A stretch of 64,000 nucleotides of DNA, taken from contig NZ_NJIG01000002.1 of the NCBI RefSeq assembly GCF_002209535.1, positions 558,001-622,000 on the forward strand, read 5' to 3'. The position numbers and the translations under genes were made by a program. The DNA is from Achromobacter marplatensis (GTDB taxonomy: Bacteria > Pseudomonadota > Gammaproteobacteria > Burkholderiales > Burkholderiaceae_B). The notes beneath the pieces were generated by a model, which was given only the letters and a program-made list of their open reading frames with translations, was not told the DNA's origin and ran no database searches. Shown piece by piece: positions 1 to 8,875 of this stretch (positions are counted from its first letter, which is position 1; each line of letters begins with the position of its first letter).

Positions 1-1
1 C

Positions 2-2011
2 TTGCTCATCGCGCTGGCACCGCTGGCCGGAGCAATTCTCGCGGGCCTTTTTGGCACCGGCTTCCTGGGCCGTCCGATCGGCCGTCGTGCCTCGCACGTC
101 ATCACCATCCTGGGCGTGCTCATCTCCGCCATCGGTTCGGTGGTGGTGCTGGCCGACGTGCTGAACGGCCTGCGCTTTGACGGCGCGGTCTACACCTGGA
201 GCCTCATCGGCCAGACCAAGCTGGAAATCGGCTTCCTGATCGATCCGCTGTCGGCCATGATGATGGTCGTGGTGACCTCCGTGTCGCTGATGGTGCACAT
301 CTACACCATCGGCTACATGGCTGATGATCCCGGCTACCAGCGCTTCTTCTCGTACATCTCGCTGTTCACGTTCTCCATGCTGATGCTGGTGATGTCGAAC
401 AACATGGTGCAGCTGTTCTTCGGCTGGGAAGCGGTGGGCCTGGTGTCGTACCTGCTTATCGGTTTCTGGTACACCCGCCCGACGGCCATCTTCGCCAACA
501 TGAAGGCGTTCCTGATCAACCGCGTCGGCGACTTCGGCTTCGTGCTGGGTATCGGCCTGTTGTTCGCGTACGCCGGCACGATGCACTACGGCGAAGTGTT
601 CGCCCAAGCCGACAAGCTGGCCGCGATGACCCTGCCGGGCTCGGACTGGATGCTGCTGACGGTGGCGTGTATCTGCCTGTTCATCGGCGCCATGGGCAAA
701 TCGGCGCAGGTCCCCCTGCACGCCTGGCTGCCCGACTCGATGGAAGGCCCGACCCCGATCTCCGCGCTGATCCACGCCGCCACCATGGTGACGGCCGGCA
801 TCTTCATGGTCGCGCGCTTCTCGCCGCTGTTCGAACTGTCGGACGTGGCGCTGTCGTTCATCATCGTGATCGGCGCCATCGGCGCACTGTTCCTGGGCAT
901 CCTGGGCATCATCCAGACCGACATCAAGCGCGTCGTCGCGTACTCCACGCTGTCGCAGCTGGGTTACATGACGGTTGCGCTCGGCGCATCGGCCTACTCG
1001 GTGGCGATCTTCCACCTGATGACCCACGCGTTCTTCAAGGCCCTGCTGTTCCTGGGCGCGGGTTCGGTCATCATCGGCATGCACCACGACCAGGACATCC
1101 GCAACATGGGCGGCCTGCGCAAGTACATGCCCATCACCTGGATCACCTTCCTGCTGGGCACGCTGGCCCTGGTCGGCACGCCGTTTTTCTCGGGTTTCTA
1201 CTCGAAGGAAAACATCATCGAAGCCGCCGGCCACGCTAACGTCTGGGGCGCAAGCTTCGCGTACTACGCCGTGCTGATCGGTGTGTTCGTCACCTCGCTG
1301 TACTCGTTCCGCGTGTACTTCCTGGTCTTCCACGGCAAGGAACGCTTCGACACCAGCGACCACGGCCACGGCCATGGCCACGACGACCATGCTCATGATG
1401 ACCACGATCACGGCCACGGCCGTCATGGCGGCAAGCCCCATGAGTCGCCCTGGGTGGTCACGCTGCCGCTGATCCTGCTGGCGATTCCGTCGGTGCTGGT
1501 TGGCGCCTGGGCCGTTGACCCGATGCTGTTCGGCAAGTTCTTCAACGGCGTGATCACGGTGCTGCCGCAGCATCCGGCCATGCACGAACTGAACGAAGAG
1601 TGGCACGGCTGGGTTGCCTATGGCCTGCATGCCTTCCAGACCCTGCCGTTCTGGCTGGTCGTGGCAGGTTTCGTCATCGCCTGGTACTGCTACCTGATCA
1701 ACCCCAAGGTTCCGGCCGCGATCAAGTCCAGCCTGTCTGGCGTGAACAAGGTGCTTGAGAACAAGTACTACGTGGACTGGGTCAACGAGCAGATCATCGC
1801 TCGCGGCATGCGCGCCCTGGGCCGTGGCCTGTGGAATACCGGCGACCGCGGCATCATCGACGGTTTGCTGGTCAACGGTAGCGCCCGCGTGGTGGGCTGG
1901 GTGGCTGCGGTCAGCCGCCACCTGCAGTCCGGCTTCATCTATCACTACGCGTTCGCGATGATCATCGGCATCATGGCGCTGGTGACTTTCTTTGTGCTGA
2001 TTCCCCAATGA
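2..2011 (+). CDS. nuoL: NADH-quinone oxidoreductase subunit L (5' end missing)
   Basis: Antiporter-like membrane subunit of respiratory complex I, which couples quinone reduction to proton pumping in the inner membrane. The frame is open from the first bases of the window, so the true start lies upstream and only a short N-terminal piece is missing. Family hallmarks are visible: the GWEAVGLVSYLL segment with its conserved membrane Glu, and GKSAQVPLHAWLPDSMEGPTP with its conserved Lys, within many hydrophobic helices. Between two late helices lies a His/Asp-rich stretch (nt 1362-1443) with 11 His. The stop TGA overlaps the nuoM start as ATGA, so the two genes are translationally coupled. The product assignment is certain; only the start is unknown. 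Confidence 0.97.
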   Translation: MLIALAPLAGAILAGLFGTGFLGRPIGRRASHVITILGVLISAIGSVVVLADVLNGLRFDGAVYTWSLIGQTKLEIGFLIDPLSAMMMVVVTSVSLMVHIYTIGYMADDPGYQRFFSYISLFTFSMLMLVMSNNMVQLFFGWEAVGLVSYLLIGFWYTRPTAIFANMKAFLINRVGDFGFVLGIGLLFAYAGTMHYGEVFAQADKLAAMTLPGSDWMLLTVACICLFIGAMGKSAQVPLHAWLPDSMEGPTPISALIHAATMVTAGIFMVARFSPLFELSDVALSFIIVIGAIGALFLGILGIIQTDIKRVVAYSTLSQLGYMTVALGASAYSVAIFHLMTHAFFKALLFLGAGSVIIGMHHDQDIRNMGGLRKYMPITWITFLLGTLALVGTPFFSGFYSKENIIEAAGHANVWGASFAYYAVLIGVFVTSLYSFRVYFLVFHGKERFDTSDHGHGHGHDDHAHDDHDHGHGRHGGKPHESPWVVTLPLILLAIPSVLVGAWAVDPMLFGKFFNGVITVLPQHPAMHELNEEWHGWVAYGLHAFQTLPFWLVVAGFVIAWYCYLINPKVPAAIKSSLSGVNKVLENKYYVDWVNEQIIARGMRALGRGLWNTGDRGIIDGLLVNGSARVVGWVAAVSRHLQSGFIYHYAFAMIIGIMALVTFFVLIPQ

Positions 2012-3510
2012 TGGCAAGCGAGATGGCATCCAACACTTTCCCCTGGCTCACGCTTGCGATCTTTGTCCCGATCGTATTCGGCCTGCTGGTGCTGGCGGTG
2101 GGCCGTGACGACCGTCCCGGTCTGACGCGCGGCCTGTCGCTCGCCGGCGCCGTTGCCGGTTTCCTCGTCACGATTCCGCTTTACACCGGTTTTGACAACA
2201 CCACGGCCGCCATGCAGTTCGTGGAGAAGGCCTCGTGGATTGAAGCCTTCAACGTCAACTACCACCTGGGCATCGACGGCATTTCGCTGTGGTTCGTCCT
2301 CCTGACCGCATTCATCACCATCATCGTGGTGCTGGCCGGCTGGGAAGTCATCACCAGCCGCGTGGCGCAGTACATGGCCGCCTTCCTGATCCTGTCGGGT
2401 CTGATGGTGGGCGTGTTCGTTGCGCTGGACGGCATGCTGTTCTACGTGTTCTTCGAAGCCACGCTGATCCCGATGTACATCATCATCGGTGCGTGGGGCG
2501 GCGATAACCGTATCTACGCAGCGTTCAAGTTCTTCCTGTACACGCTGATGGGCTCTCTGTTGACCCTGATCGCGTTCATCTACCTGTGGCACGCCTCGGG
2601 TGGTTCGTTCGACATCCTGACCTGGCACAAGGTCAAGCTGGGCCAGACCGAGCAGATCCTGATCTTCGTGGCGCTGCTGGCGGCTTTCGCGGTGAAGGTG
2701 CCGATGTGGCCCGTCCACACGTGGTTGCCGGATGTTCACGTTGAAGCGCCCACGGGCGGCTCCATCGTGCTGGCTGCGATCATGCTGAAGCTGGGCGCCT
2801 ACGGTTTCCTGCGCTTCTCGCTGCCGATCACACCGGACGCGTCGCACAGCCTGGCTGGCCTGATGATCACCCTGTCGCTCGTCGCGGTGATCTACATCGG
2901 CCTGGTGGCGATCATCCAGGAAGACATGAAGAAGCTGGTGGCTTACTCGTCCGTGGCCCACATGGGTTTCGTGACGCTGGGTTTCTTCATCTTCAACACG
3001 GCCGGCGTCGAAGGCGCCATCGTGCAGATGATCTCCCACGGCTTCGTCTCGGGCGCCATGTTCATGTGTATCGGCGTCCTGTACGACCGCATGCACTCGC
3101 GCCGCATCGCCGACTACGGCGGCGTGGTCAACGTGATGCCGCGCTTCGCCACGTTCTTCATCCTGTTCTCGATGGCCAACAGCGGCCTGCCGGCCACCAG
3201 CGGTTTCGTCGGCGAGTTCATGGTGATCATGGGCGCGGTCGAGCACAACTTCTGGATCGGCCTGTTGGCGGCTACCGCCCTGATCCTGGGTGCTTCGTAT
3301 TCGCTGTGGATGGTCAAGCGCGTGGTCCTGGGCGACGTCGCCAATGACCATGTGCGCGAACTGACCGATATCAACCGCCGCGAATTTGTGATTCTTGGCG
3401 TGATGGCGATCGCCGTGTTGTACATGGGGATCTATCCCAAGCCCTTCACCGACGTGATGCACGTGTCGGTCGAGGCCCTGCTGCAACACGTTGCCGTCTC
3501 GAAACTGTAA
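2008..3510 (+). CDS. nuoM: NADH-quinone oxidoreductase subunit M
   Basis: Second antiporter-like proton-pumping subunit of complex I, 500 residues, the normal family length. It shows FYVFFEATLIPMYIIIG with the conserved membrane Glu and FAVKVPMWPVHTWLPDVH with the conserved Lys, the pair expected in proton-channel subunits. It begins at ATG 2008 overlapping the nuoL stop. A second ATG follows at once (2011), so the exact start is uncertain by one codon. It is followed by nuoN after 9 nt. The order nuoL-nuoM-nuoN is the standard end of the 14-gene bacterial operon. Confidence 0.98.
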   Translation: MMASEMASNTFPWLTLAIFVPIVFGLLVLAVGRDDRPGLTRGLSLAGAVAGFLVTIPLYTGFDNTTAAMQFVEKASWIEAFNVNYHLGIDGISLWFVLLTAFITIIVVLAGWEVITSRVAQYMAAFLILSGLMVGVFVALDGMLFYVFFEATLIPMYIIIGAWGGDNRIYAAFKFFLYTLMGSLLTLIAFIYLWHASGGSFDILTWHKVKLGQTEQILIFVALLAAFAVKVPMWPVHTWLPDVHVEAPTGGSIVLAAIMLKLGAYGFLRFSLPITPDASHSLAGLMITLSLVAVIYIGLVAIIQEDMKKLVAYSSVAHMGFVTLGFFIFNTAGVEGAIVQMISHGFVSGAMFMCIGVLYDRMHSRRIADYGGVVNVMPRFATFFILFSMANSGLPATSGFVGEFMVIMGAVEHNFWIGLLAATALILGASYSLWMVKRVVLGDVANDHVRELTDINRREFVILGVMAIAVLYMGIYPKPFTDVMHVSVEALLQHVAVSKL

Positions 3511-3519
3511 GACAAGACA

Positions 3520-5004
3520 ATGATGCAATCCCAAATCGATTTCGCCCTGGCGACACCGGAAATCCTTCTGCTGGTTTTCGGCCTGGCTATCCTGCTCGTC
3601 GACGCGGTCAGCAATCACCCTGAGCGCAAGCCGACGTTCCTGCTGACCCTGCTGGCCTTGGGCGTGCTGACCGTTGTGTCGGCCGTGCAATGGAAGAACG
3701 GCGTTTCGGGCGCAACGTTCCACGGGCTGTACGTCACTGACGAACTGTCGCACCTGCTGAAGATCGCGTCCTACATCGCCGTGGGCGCCACGCTGGTCTA
3801 CGGCCGCGTGTATGCGCAGGTCCGCGACATGCTCAAGGGCGGTGAGCTCTATGTCCTGACGCTCTTCGCGCTGCTGGGCCAGATGGTCATGATCTCCTCC
3901 GGGAACCTGATCTCGATCTACCTCGGCCTGGAACTGATGTCGCTGGCGCTGTACGCGCTGATCGCCCTGCGTCGCGACGACGTCGTGGCCACCGAAGCCG
4001 CCATGAAGTACTTCGTGCTGGGCGCGCTGGCCTCGGGTTTCCTGCTGTACGGCATGTCGATGGTCTACGGCTCCACGGGTCACCTGGACCTGGCTGAAAT
4101 CTCCAAGGTCATCGCCGCCGGCAAGGCCGAAAAGATGGCGCTGGTGTTCGGCATCGTGTTCCTGGTGTCGGGCCTGGCATTCAAGCTGGGTGCGGTTCCG
4201 TTCCACATGTGGGTGCCGGACGTCTACCAGGGTTCGCCGACCGCGGTCACGCTGATCCTGGGCGGCGCGCCCAAGCTGGCGGCCTTCGCCATCACGCTGC
4301 GCCTGCTGGTGGACGGCCTGCATGGCCTGGCCGCCGACTGGCAGCCGATGCTGATGATCCTGGCCGTGCTGTCGCTGGCCATCGGCAACCTGACCGCCAT
4401 TGCGCAGACCAACTTCAAGCGCATGTTGGCGTACTCGACCATCTCGCACATGGGCTTCGTGCTGCTGGGCCTGATGTCGGGTTCCGTCGCCGGCAAGCCG
4501 GAACTGTCGTCCGCCGCCTACGGCGCGTCGCTGTTCTACATGCTGACCTACGTCCTGACCACGCTGGCCAGCTTCGGCATCGTGCTGCTGCTGTCGCGTC
4601 AGGGCTTTGAATGCGAGCAGATCGACGACCTGAAGGGCCTGAATCGCCGTAGCCCGTGGCACGCCGCCATCGTGCTGCTGCTGATGTTCTCGCTGGCCGG
4701 CATTCCGCCGCTGGTGGGCTTCTACGCCAAGCTGGCCGTGCTGCAAGCGCTGATCAGCGCCGGCCACGTGACGCTGGCCGTGATCGCGGTGCTGTTCTCG
4801 CTGATCGGCGCGTTCTACTACCTGCGTGTCGTCAAGGTCGTGTACTTCGACGAGCCGGCGGCCAACGCTGCACCGATCGCGGCCACCTGCAGCCAACGTG
4901 GCCTGCTGTCGATCAACGGCGCCATGATGCTGGTGCTGGGCCTGCTGCCGGGCGGCCTGATGGCGCTGTGCGTCCAGGCCATCCGTTCGTCGCTGAGCCT
5001 GTAA
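3520..5004 (+). CDS. nuoN: NADH-quinone oxidoreductase subunit N
   Basis: Third antiporter-like subunit of complex I, 494 residues, an inner-membrane protein with about 14 predicted helices. Visible motifs are [21 protein letters not shown] with the conserved membrane Glu and [21 protein letters not shown] with the conserved Lys, followed by the Pro-Thr-Ala-Val segment typical of this subunit. The start is ATG 3520, directly followed by a second ATG; either could be used. The gene sits between nuoM and a small DUF2818 gene 13 nt downstream, and shares one transcript with them up to the terminator near 5365. Confidence 0.98.
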   Translation: MMQSQIDFALATPEILLLVFGLAILLVDAVSNHPERKPTFLLTLLALGVLTVVSAVQWKNGVSGATFHGLYVTDELSHLLKIASYIAVGATLVYGRVYAQVRDMLKGGELYVLTLFALLGQMVMISSGNLISIYLGLELMSLALYALIALRRDDVVATEAAMKYFVLGALASGFLLYGMSMVYGSTGHLDLAEISKVIAAGKAEKMALVFGIVFLVSGLAFKLGAVPFHMWVPDVYQGSPTAVTLILGGAPKLAAFAITLRLLVDGLHGLAADWQPMLMILAVLSLAIGNLTAIAQTNFKRMLAYSTISHMGFVLLGLMSGSVAGKPELSSAAYGASLFYMLTYVLTTLASFGIVLLLSRQGFECEQIDDLKGLNRRSPWHAAIVLLLMFSLAGIPPLVGFYAKLAVLQALISAGHVTLAVIAVLFSLIGAFYYLRVVKVVYFDEPAANAAPIAATCSQRGLLSINGAMMLVLGLLPGGLMALCVQAIRSSLSL

Positions 5005-5017
5005 GCGGATACCAGCC

Positions 5018-5347
5018 ATGAACCAGACGCTGGCGGTATGGCTGTTGATTGCGCTGGCTTTGGTCAGCGCGAACCTCCCGTTCCTGACGGAGCGGGTGTT
5101 CGCCGTCCTGCCCTGGAAGCAGGGCGGGGAAGCCGCGGTCAAGCCGTTCTGGCTGCGTCTGCTTGAAGTGCTGGTGTTCTACGCCATTGTCGGCGCGCTG
5201 GGGTTTGCGTTCGAATCCACCTTGGGCAACCGCTTTGCCCAAACCTGGGAGTTCTACGCAATTACCCTGAGCTTGTTCCTGGTGCTGGCCTATCCGGGCT
5301 TCGTGTACCGCTACTTGTTCAAACGGCATCCTCGTTTGCGCACCTGA
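5018..5347 (+). CDS. DUF2818 family small membrane protein
   Basis: A 109-residue hydrophobic protein of the DUF2818 family, which is typically found right after nuoN in Burkholderiales. Three hydrophobic stretches (about residues 5-22, 50-68 and 80-97) suggest a polytopic inner-membrane protein; it ends in a basic tail (KRHPRLRT). It starts at ATG 5018, 13 nt after nuoN, and its stop is followed by an intrinsic terminator, so it is the last gene of the complex I transcript. Its function is unknown. The constant position suggests a role in complex I assembly or stability, but nothing in the sequence proves it. Confidence 0.85.
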   Translation: MNQTLAVWLLIALALVSANLPFLTERVFAVLPWKQGGEAAVKPFWLRLLEVLVFYAIVGALGFAFESTLGNRFAQTWEFYAITLSLFLVLAYPGFVYRYLFKRHPRLRT

Positions 5348-5364
5348 AGGCCCGCCAAGCCACC

Positions 5365-5394
5365 AAACGCCCCGTCAGGGGCGTTTTTCTTTTG
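5365..5394 (+). terminator. Intrinsic terminator of the nuo operon
   Basis: Nine-base arms AAACGCCCC and GGGGCGTTT around a GTCA loop, followed by a T-rich run. It lies 18 nt after the DUF2818 stop. Confidence 0.92.
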
Positions 5395-5673
5395 GGTCGG
5401 TGAAATGCGCTTGATCGCGGCCAAAAACGCTTGGCGGCGTTTCCAGGCATGCCTCTAGCGGTACCGGATCTGGTCCTTCGTATTGTGAGATCCGTCACCG
5501 TTAAGTTCCGTTATAAAGCGCGATTAATAACGAACGTGCATCCATAAGTGTTGTTTTTTCATCTTTAGCATGAGGGAAGTGCTTTCATTCAGGTTTCATT
5601 CAGTAGTCAGGATCAAAATCGCAACCGGTAAAAAAACAAGAATCGTTGCTATTCATATTCTGGAGAAGCTGGT
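5395..5673 (+). promoter_or_regulatory. Regulatory spacer upstream of the TonB receptor
   Basis: About 280 bp without a gene, clearly more AT-rich than the flanking genes in its second half. It contains a 10-bp tandem direct repeat TTTCATTCAG at 5583-5592 and 5594-5603, an 11-bp period that suits a response-regulator-type site. TTATAAA near 5510 could be a -10 element. A strong ribosome binding site (GGAGAAG, 5662-5668) precedes the TTG start. I could not find a convincing Fur box. Confidence 0.5.
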
Positions 5674-7923
5674 TTGAAGCCCCAAGATTCGTATTCGCTG
5701 AATACGCTCACTACCTCGCTGGCCGCCGCGATTGCCGCGCCTGCCCTGTTCATCAGTCCCTACGCCGCCGCGCAATCTGCGGATTCGGGCGTGACGCAGC
5801 TTGCCCCGGTGCGGGTGGAAGGCGAAGGGTCTTCCTACCAGACCAGCACGGTGCCGTCGCCAAAGATGACGGCGCCCCTGCTGGACACGCCGCGTACCGT
5901 GCAGGTCGTGCCCAAGCAAGTGATCCAGGACCAGGCGGCGTCCACATTGCAAGACGTGCTGCGCAATTCGCCCGGTATCACGTTCGGTGCGGGCGAGGGC
6001 GGCCGCCCGGGCGGCGACCTGCCGATCATCCGTGGCCAGAATGCCGCCGGCAGCCTGTTCCTGGACGGCATCCGTGACTCCAGCACCCAGGTGCGCGACA
6101 CCTTCAACCTGGAACAGGTGGAAGTGATCAAGGGCCCGGACTCGGTGTATTCCGGCCGCGGCGGCGCCGGCGGCAGCATCAACATGGTCAGCAAGGCCCC
6201 CAAGGCGACGGACTTCACTGAAGCCACGGCCCAGATCGGCACGGACAACAACTACCGCGCCACGATCGACAGCAACTGGCGCCTGGCCGACAAGGCAGCG
6301 TTCCGCCTGAACGTGATGGGCAACAAGGGCGATGTGCCGGGCCGCGACGATGCCGTCAATTTCGAGCGCTGGGGCGTGGCGCCGTCGCTGATGCTGGGCG
6401 TTGGCACGCCGACCCGCATCACGTTGAGCTACTACCACTACCAAGACGACAGCATGCCGGATTACTCCATTCCGTATGACCCGAAGACGGGCCAGCCGGT
6501 GACGGAGACGATGGGCGTGAGCCGCAAGACGTTCTATGGCCTGAAAGGCCGGGACTTCATGAGCACGCGCGACGATGTCGCGACCGTCGATTTCCAGCAT
6601 GATTTCTCGGACAAGCTGCAGCTGCGCAACGTGACCCGCTATGGCCGCGGCACGACCGATTTCGCGGCCACCAACCCGGACGACAGCCGCGGCAACGTGC
6701 CCAACGGCCTGGTCTACCGCGCGTTGAAGTCGGGCTACTACGTCACCAAGAGCTTTGCCAACCAGACGGACCTGACGGGTGAATTCGACACCGGCAGCCT
6801 GAAGCACACGTTCGACCTGGGCTTTGAATACAGCAACATCAAGCAGGACAAGGACAGCTATACCGAGAAGGGTGTTCCGGCGGGTGGCAGCAACTGCGTT
6901 TCCAGCTCGGCCAGCGTTATCCCGCCTGTCTATGCCAATCCCGCTCTTTGCGCATCGCTGTGGGATCCCGATCCCGGCACCTCGTATCCGGGGAGCCTGC
7001 AACGCAACAACAACCCCGCTCGCTACAATACCGACACTGTCGCGTTTTACGGGTTCGACACGATTAAGTTCAACGAGCAGTGGCAATCCAGCCTGGGAGT
7101 GCGTTGGGACAACTACCGCACCAGCGCGACGAACCTGACGGGGGGAACCAGCGCGAACCGCGAGGACAATCTCTTCAACTATCAAGTCGGTTTGGCTTAC
7201 AAGCCGTTGCCCAACGGCACCATTTACGCTACTTACGGCACGTCTTCCACTCCATCCGCTGTTGCCGGCAGCGCGATTAACGACGCTATCACCACCACTA
7301 ACGCATCGCTGGAACCGGAAAAGAGCCGCACGGTGGAAGTGGGCACGAAGTGGCAGGTGTTCGACGACCGCCTCACCCTGTCGGCAGCGGCGTTCCACGA
7401 CATTCGCAAGAACACGAGCGTAGCCGTGTCCGCCACGGAAGTGGCGCAAGTTGGCGAGGCCAAGGTGCGCGGCATCGAACTGGGCTTCTCGGGCAACATC
7501 ACGCCCAAGTGGAACGTGTTCGGCGGCTACACCTTCATGGACAGCGAAGTGACCAAGGGCGCCTACAACAGCGGCGCCGTGGGCCAGGACCTGCCCAACA
7601 CGCCGCGCAACGCCTTCAGCCTGTGGACGACCTACAAGGTCCTGCCCAAGCTGACGGTTGGCGGCGGCGCTTACTACGTGGACAAGCAGTTTGGCAATGC
7701 GGACGCCTCGAGCAACGCCGACGGCACGCCCAAGGCGCGCTGGGTCCCGTCGTACTGGCGCTTCGACGCCATGGCCGGCTACGAATTCAACGAGCACTTC
7801 TCGGCGCAGTTGAACGTGCTGAACCTGTTCGACGAAACCTACTACACCAAGGCCTACGCGGCGCACTATGCCGCACTGGGCACGGGCCGCGCGGCATTGC
7901 TGTCGCTGAAGGTCCGCTACTGA
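5674..7923 (+). CDS. TonB-dependent catecholate siderophore receptor (Fiu-like)
   Basis: Outer-membrane gated channel for ferric siderophore, energised by TonB-ExbBD, 749 residues. It starts at TTG 5674, supported by GGAGAAG five bases upstream. A signal peptide ending near PYAAAQS is followed by a short TonB-box-like N-terminus, then a plug domain (about residues 65-175: DTPRTVQVVPKQVIQDQ, DGIRDSS, EVIKGPDSVYSGRGGAGG) and a beta-barrel ending in KVRY with the terminal aromatic residue needed for barrel assembly. The plug resembles Fiu-type catecholate receptors, but substrate cannot be fixed from sequence. No siderophore synthesis or ABC genes are adjacent. Codons in the middle (about nt 6880-7310) are much richer in A/T third positions than either flank, suggesting recombination. 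Confidence 0.92.
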   Translation: MKPQDSYSLNTLTTSLAAAIAAPALFISPYAAAQSADSGVTQLAPVRVEGEGSSYQTSTVPSPKMTAPLLDTPRTVQVVPKQVIQDQAASTLQDVLRNSPGITFGAGEGGRPGGDLPIIRGQNAAGSLFLDGIRDSSTQVRDTFNLEQVEVIKGPDSVYSGRGGAGGSINMVSKAPKATDFTEATAQIGTDNNYRATIDSNWRLADKAAFRLNVMGNKGDVPGRDDAVNFERWGVAPSLMLGVGTPTRITLSYYHYQDDSMPDYSIPYDPKTGQPVTETMGVSRKTFYGLKGRDFMSTRDDVATVDFQHDFSDKLQLRNVTRYGRGTTDFAATNPDDSRGNVPNGLVYRALKSGYYVTKSFANQTDLTGEFDTGSLKHTFDLGFEYSNIKQDKDSYTEKGVPAGGSNCVSSSASVIPPVYANPALCASLWDPDPGTSYPGSLQRNNNPARYNTDTVAFYGFDTIKFNEQWQSSLGVRWDNYRTSATNLTGGTSANREDNLFNYQVGLAYKPLPNGTIYATYGTSSTPSAVAGSAINDAITTTNASLEPEKSRTVEVGTKWQVFDDRLTLSAAAFHDIRKNTSVAVSATEVAQVGEAKVRGIELGFSGNITPKWNVFGGYTFMDSEVTKGAYNSGAVGQDLPNTPRNAFSLWTTYKVLPKLTVGGGAYYVDKQFGNADASSNADGTPKARWVPSYWRFDAMAGYEFNEHFSAQLNVLNLFDETYYTKAYAAHYAALGTGRAALLSLKVRY

Positions 7924-7941
7924 TCCGCCTTCCGCAACGAG

Positions 7942-7968
7942 AAAAGCCACCGCAAGGTGGCTTTTTTC
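7942..7968. terminator. Bidirectional terminator between TonB receptor and serB
   Basis: Ten-base arms AAAAGCCACC and GGTGGCTTTT around a GCAA loop, with further T on the plus strand and a T-rich continuation on the minus strand. It separates two convergent genes. Confidence 0.9.
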
Positions 7969-7994
7969 ATGGTGACGATACCGTCTGTGGCCGA

Positions 7995-8852
7995 TCAGCC
8001 TTCAAACCAGTTCAGCACGCCGTCCAGGCCCGTCACGTTCAATGCGTAGCGGGTCTGCTCGCGCACCAGCGGCTTGGCGTGGTAGGCAACCGGAAAGCCC
8101 GCGGCGCCCAGCATCAGAAGGTCGTTGGCGCCGTCGCCCATCGCGATGATCTGCTCTTTCGTGGCGCCATGCGTGCGGGCGAACTCGCGCAGGTAGACGG
8201 CCTTGGCGGAGGCGTCGAGAATGTCGCCCACGACCTGGCCGGTCAGCAGGCCGTTGTCGATTTCCAGTGTGTTGGCGTGCGCGCTGTCGAGCTTTAGCCG
8301 TTCGCGAAGGCGGTCGGTGAAGAAGGTGAAGCCGCCGGAGACCAGCAGGACCTTGATGCCTGCGGCCTGAGCGGTACTGATCAGGCGTTCCGCGCCCGGG
8401 TTCAGCCGCAGCTTTTCCACGTAGACCTGTTCCAGCGCTTCGGCCGGCACGCCTTTGAGCAGCGCGACCCGGCGGCGCAGGCTTTCCGCGAAGTCTTTGA
8501 TCTCGCCGCGCATGGCGGCTTCGGTGATCTCGGACACTTTGTCTTTCACGCCCACCACGCCCGCGATCTCGTCGATGCACTCGATGTTGATCAGCGTGGA
8601 ATCCATGTCCATCGCCAGCACCTTGCATTGCGACAACTTGAGGCCCGCAGGCAGGAAGGCCACGTCCACGCCGTTGCGCTCGGCCCAGGCGACAACTTCC
8701 GCGCGGGTCAGGGCGTCGTGCTGCACGTCCAGCAGGCGGGCGGCGGTGTTGCTGATGCGCGCCACGCCCTGGGCTTGCGCCAGGGCGGCCAGCTGTTCCG
8801 CGTGTTCGATGGTCAGGCCGGGAGATTGGACGACAAGGTGATGGGTAGTCAT
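7995..8852 (-). CDS. serB: Phosphoserine phosphatase
   Basis: HAD-superfamily enzyme that hydrolyses O-phosphoserine in the last step of serine synthesis; cytoplasmic, 285 residues from the chosen start. The catalytic motif DMDST (Asp82 nucleophile, Asp84 acid) begins the HAD domain, LLVSGGFTFF carries the motif II Ser, and MGDGANDLLML is the metal-binding motif. The region before residue 75 matches the small N-terminal domain of proteobacterial SerB. The start is taken at ATG 8852 (MTTHHLVVQSP). An upstream GTG at 8879 overlaps the mfd stop (GTGA) and would add nine residues, so coupling to mfd is possible. Confidence 0.95.
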   Translation of the reverse strand: MTTHHLVVQSPGLTIEHAEQLAALAQAQGVARISNTAARLLDVQHDALTRAEVVAWAERNGVDVAFLPAGLKLSQCKVLAMDMDSTLINIECIDEIAGVVGVKDKVSEITEAAMRGEIKDFAESLRRRVALLKGVPAEALEQVYVEKLRLNPGAERLISTAQAAGIKVLLVSGGFTFFTDRLRERLKLDSAHANTLEIDNGLLTGQVVGDILDASAKAVYLREFARTHGATKEQIIAMGDGANDLLMLGAAGFPVAYHAKPLVREQTRYALNVTGLDGVLNWFEG

Positions 8853-8875
8853 AAAGTTGCGAAGGTTGGCGGGGT

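Noticed and set aside
1945..5142. A 1065-codon open frame antisense to nuoM and nuoN
   Set aside because: It is a shadow of high-GC codon use; the predicted protein is Gln/His/Arg/Asp-rich, has no family similarity, and the sense strand encodes clear complex I subunits.
5636..5660. Possible Fur box before the siderophore receptor
   Set aside because: The AATCGTTGCTATTCATATT stretch matches the 19-bp consensus at fewer than half of its positions, so I do not call it.
5653..7950. A 765-codon open frame antisense to the TonB receptor
   Set aside because: Composition is typical of antisense GC-rich frames, and the plus strand encodes a complete receptor with signal peptide and terminal aromatic residue.
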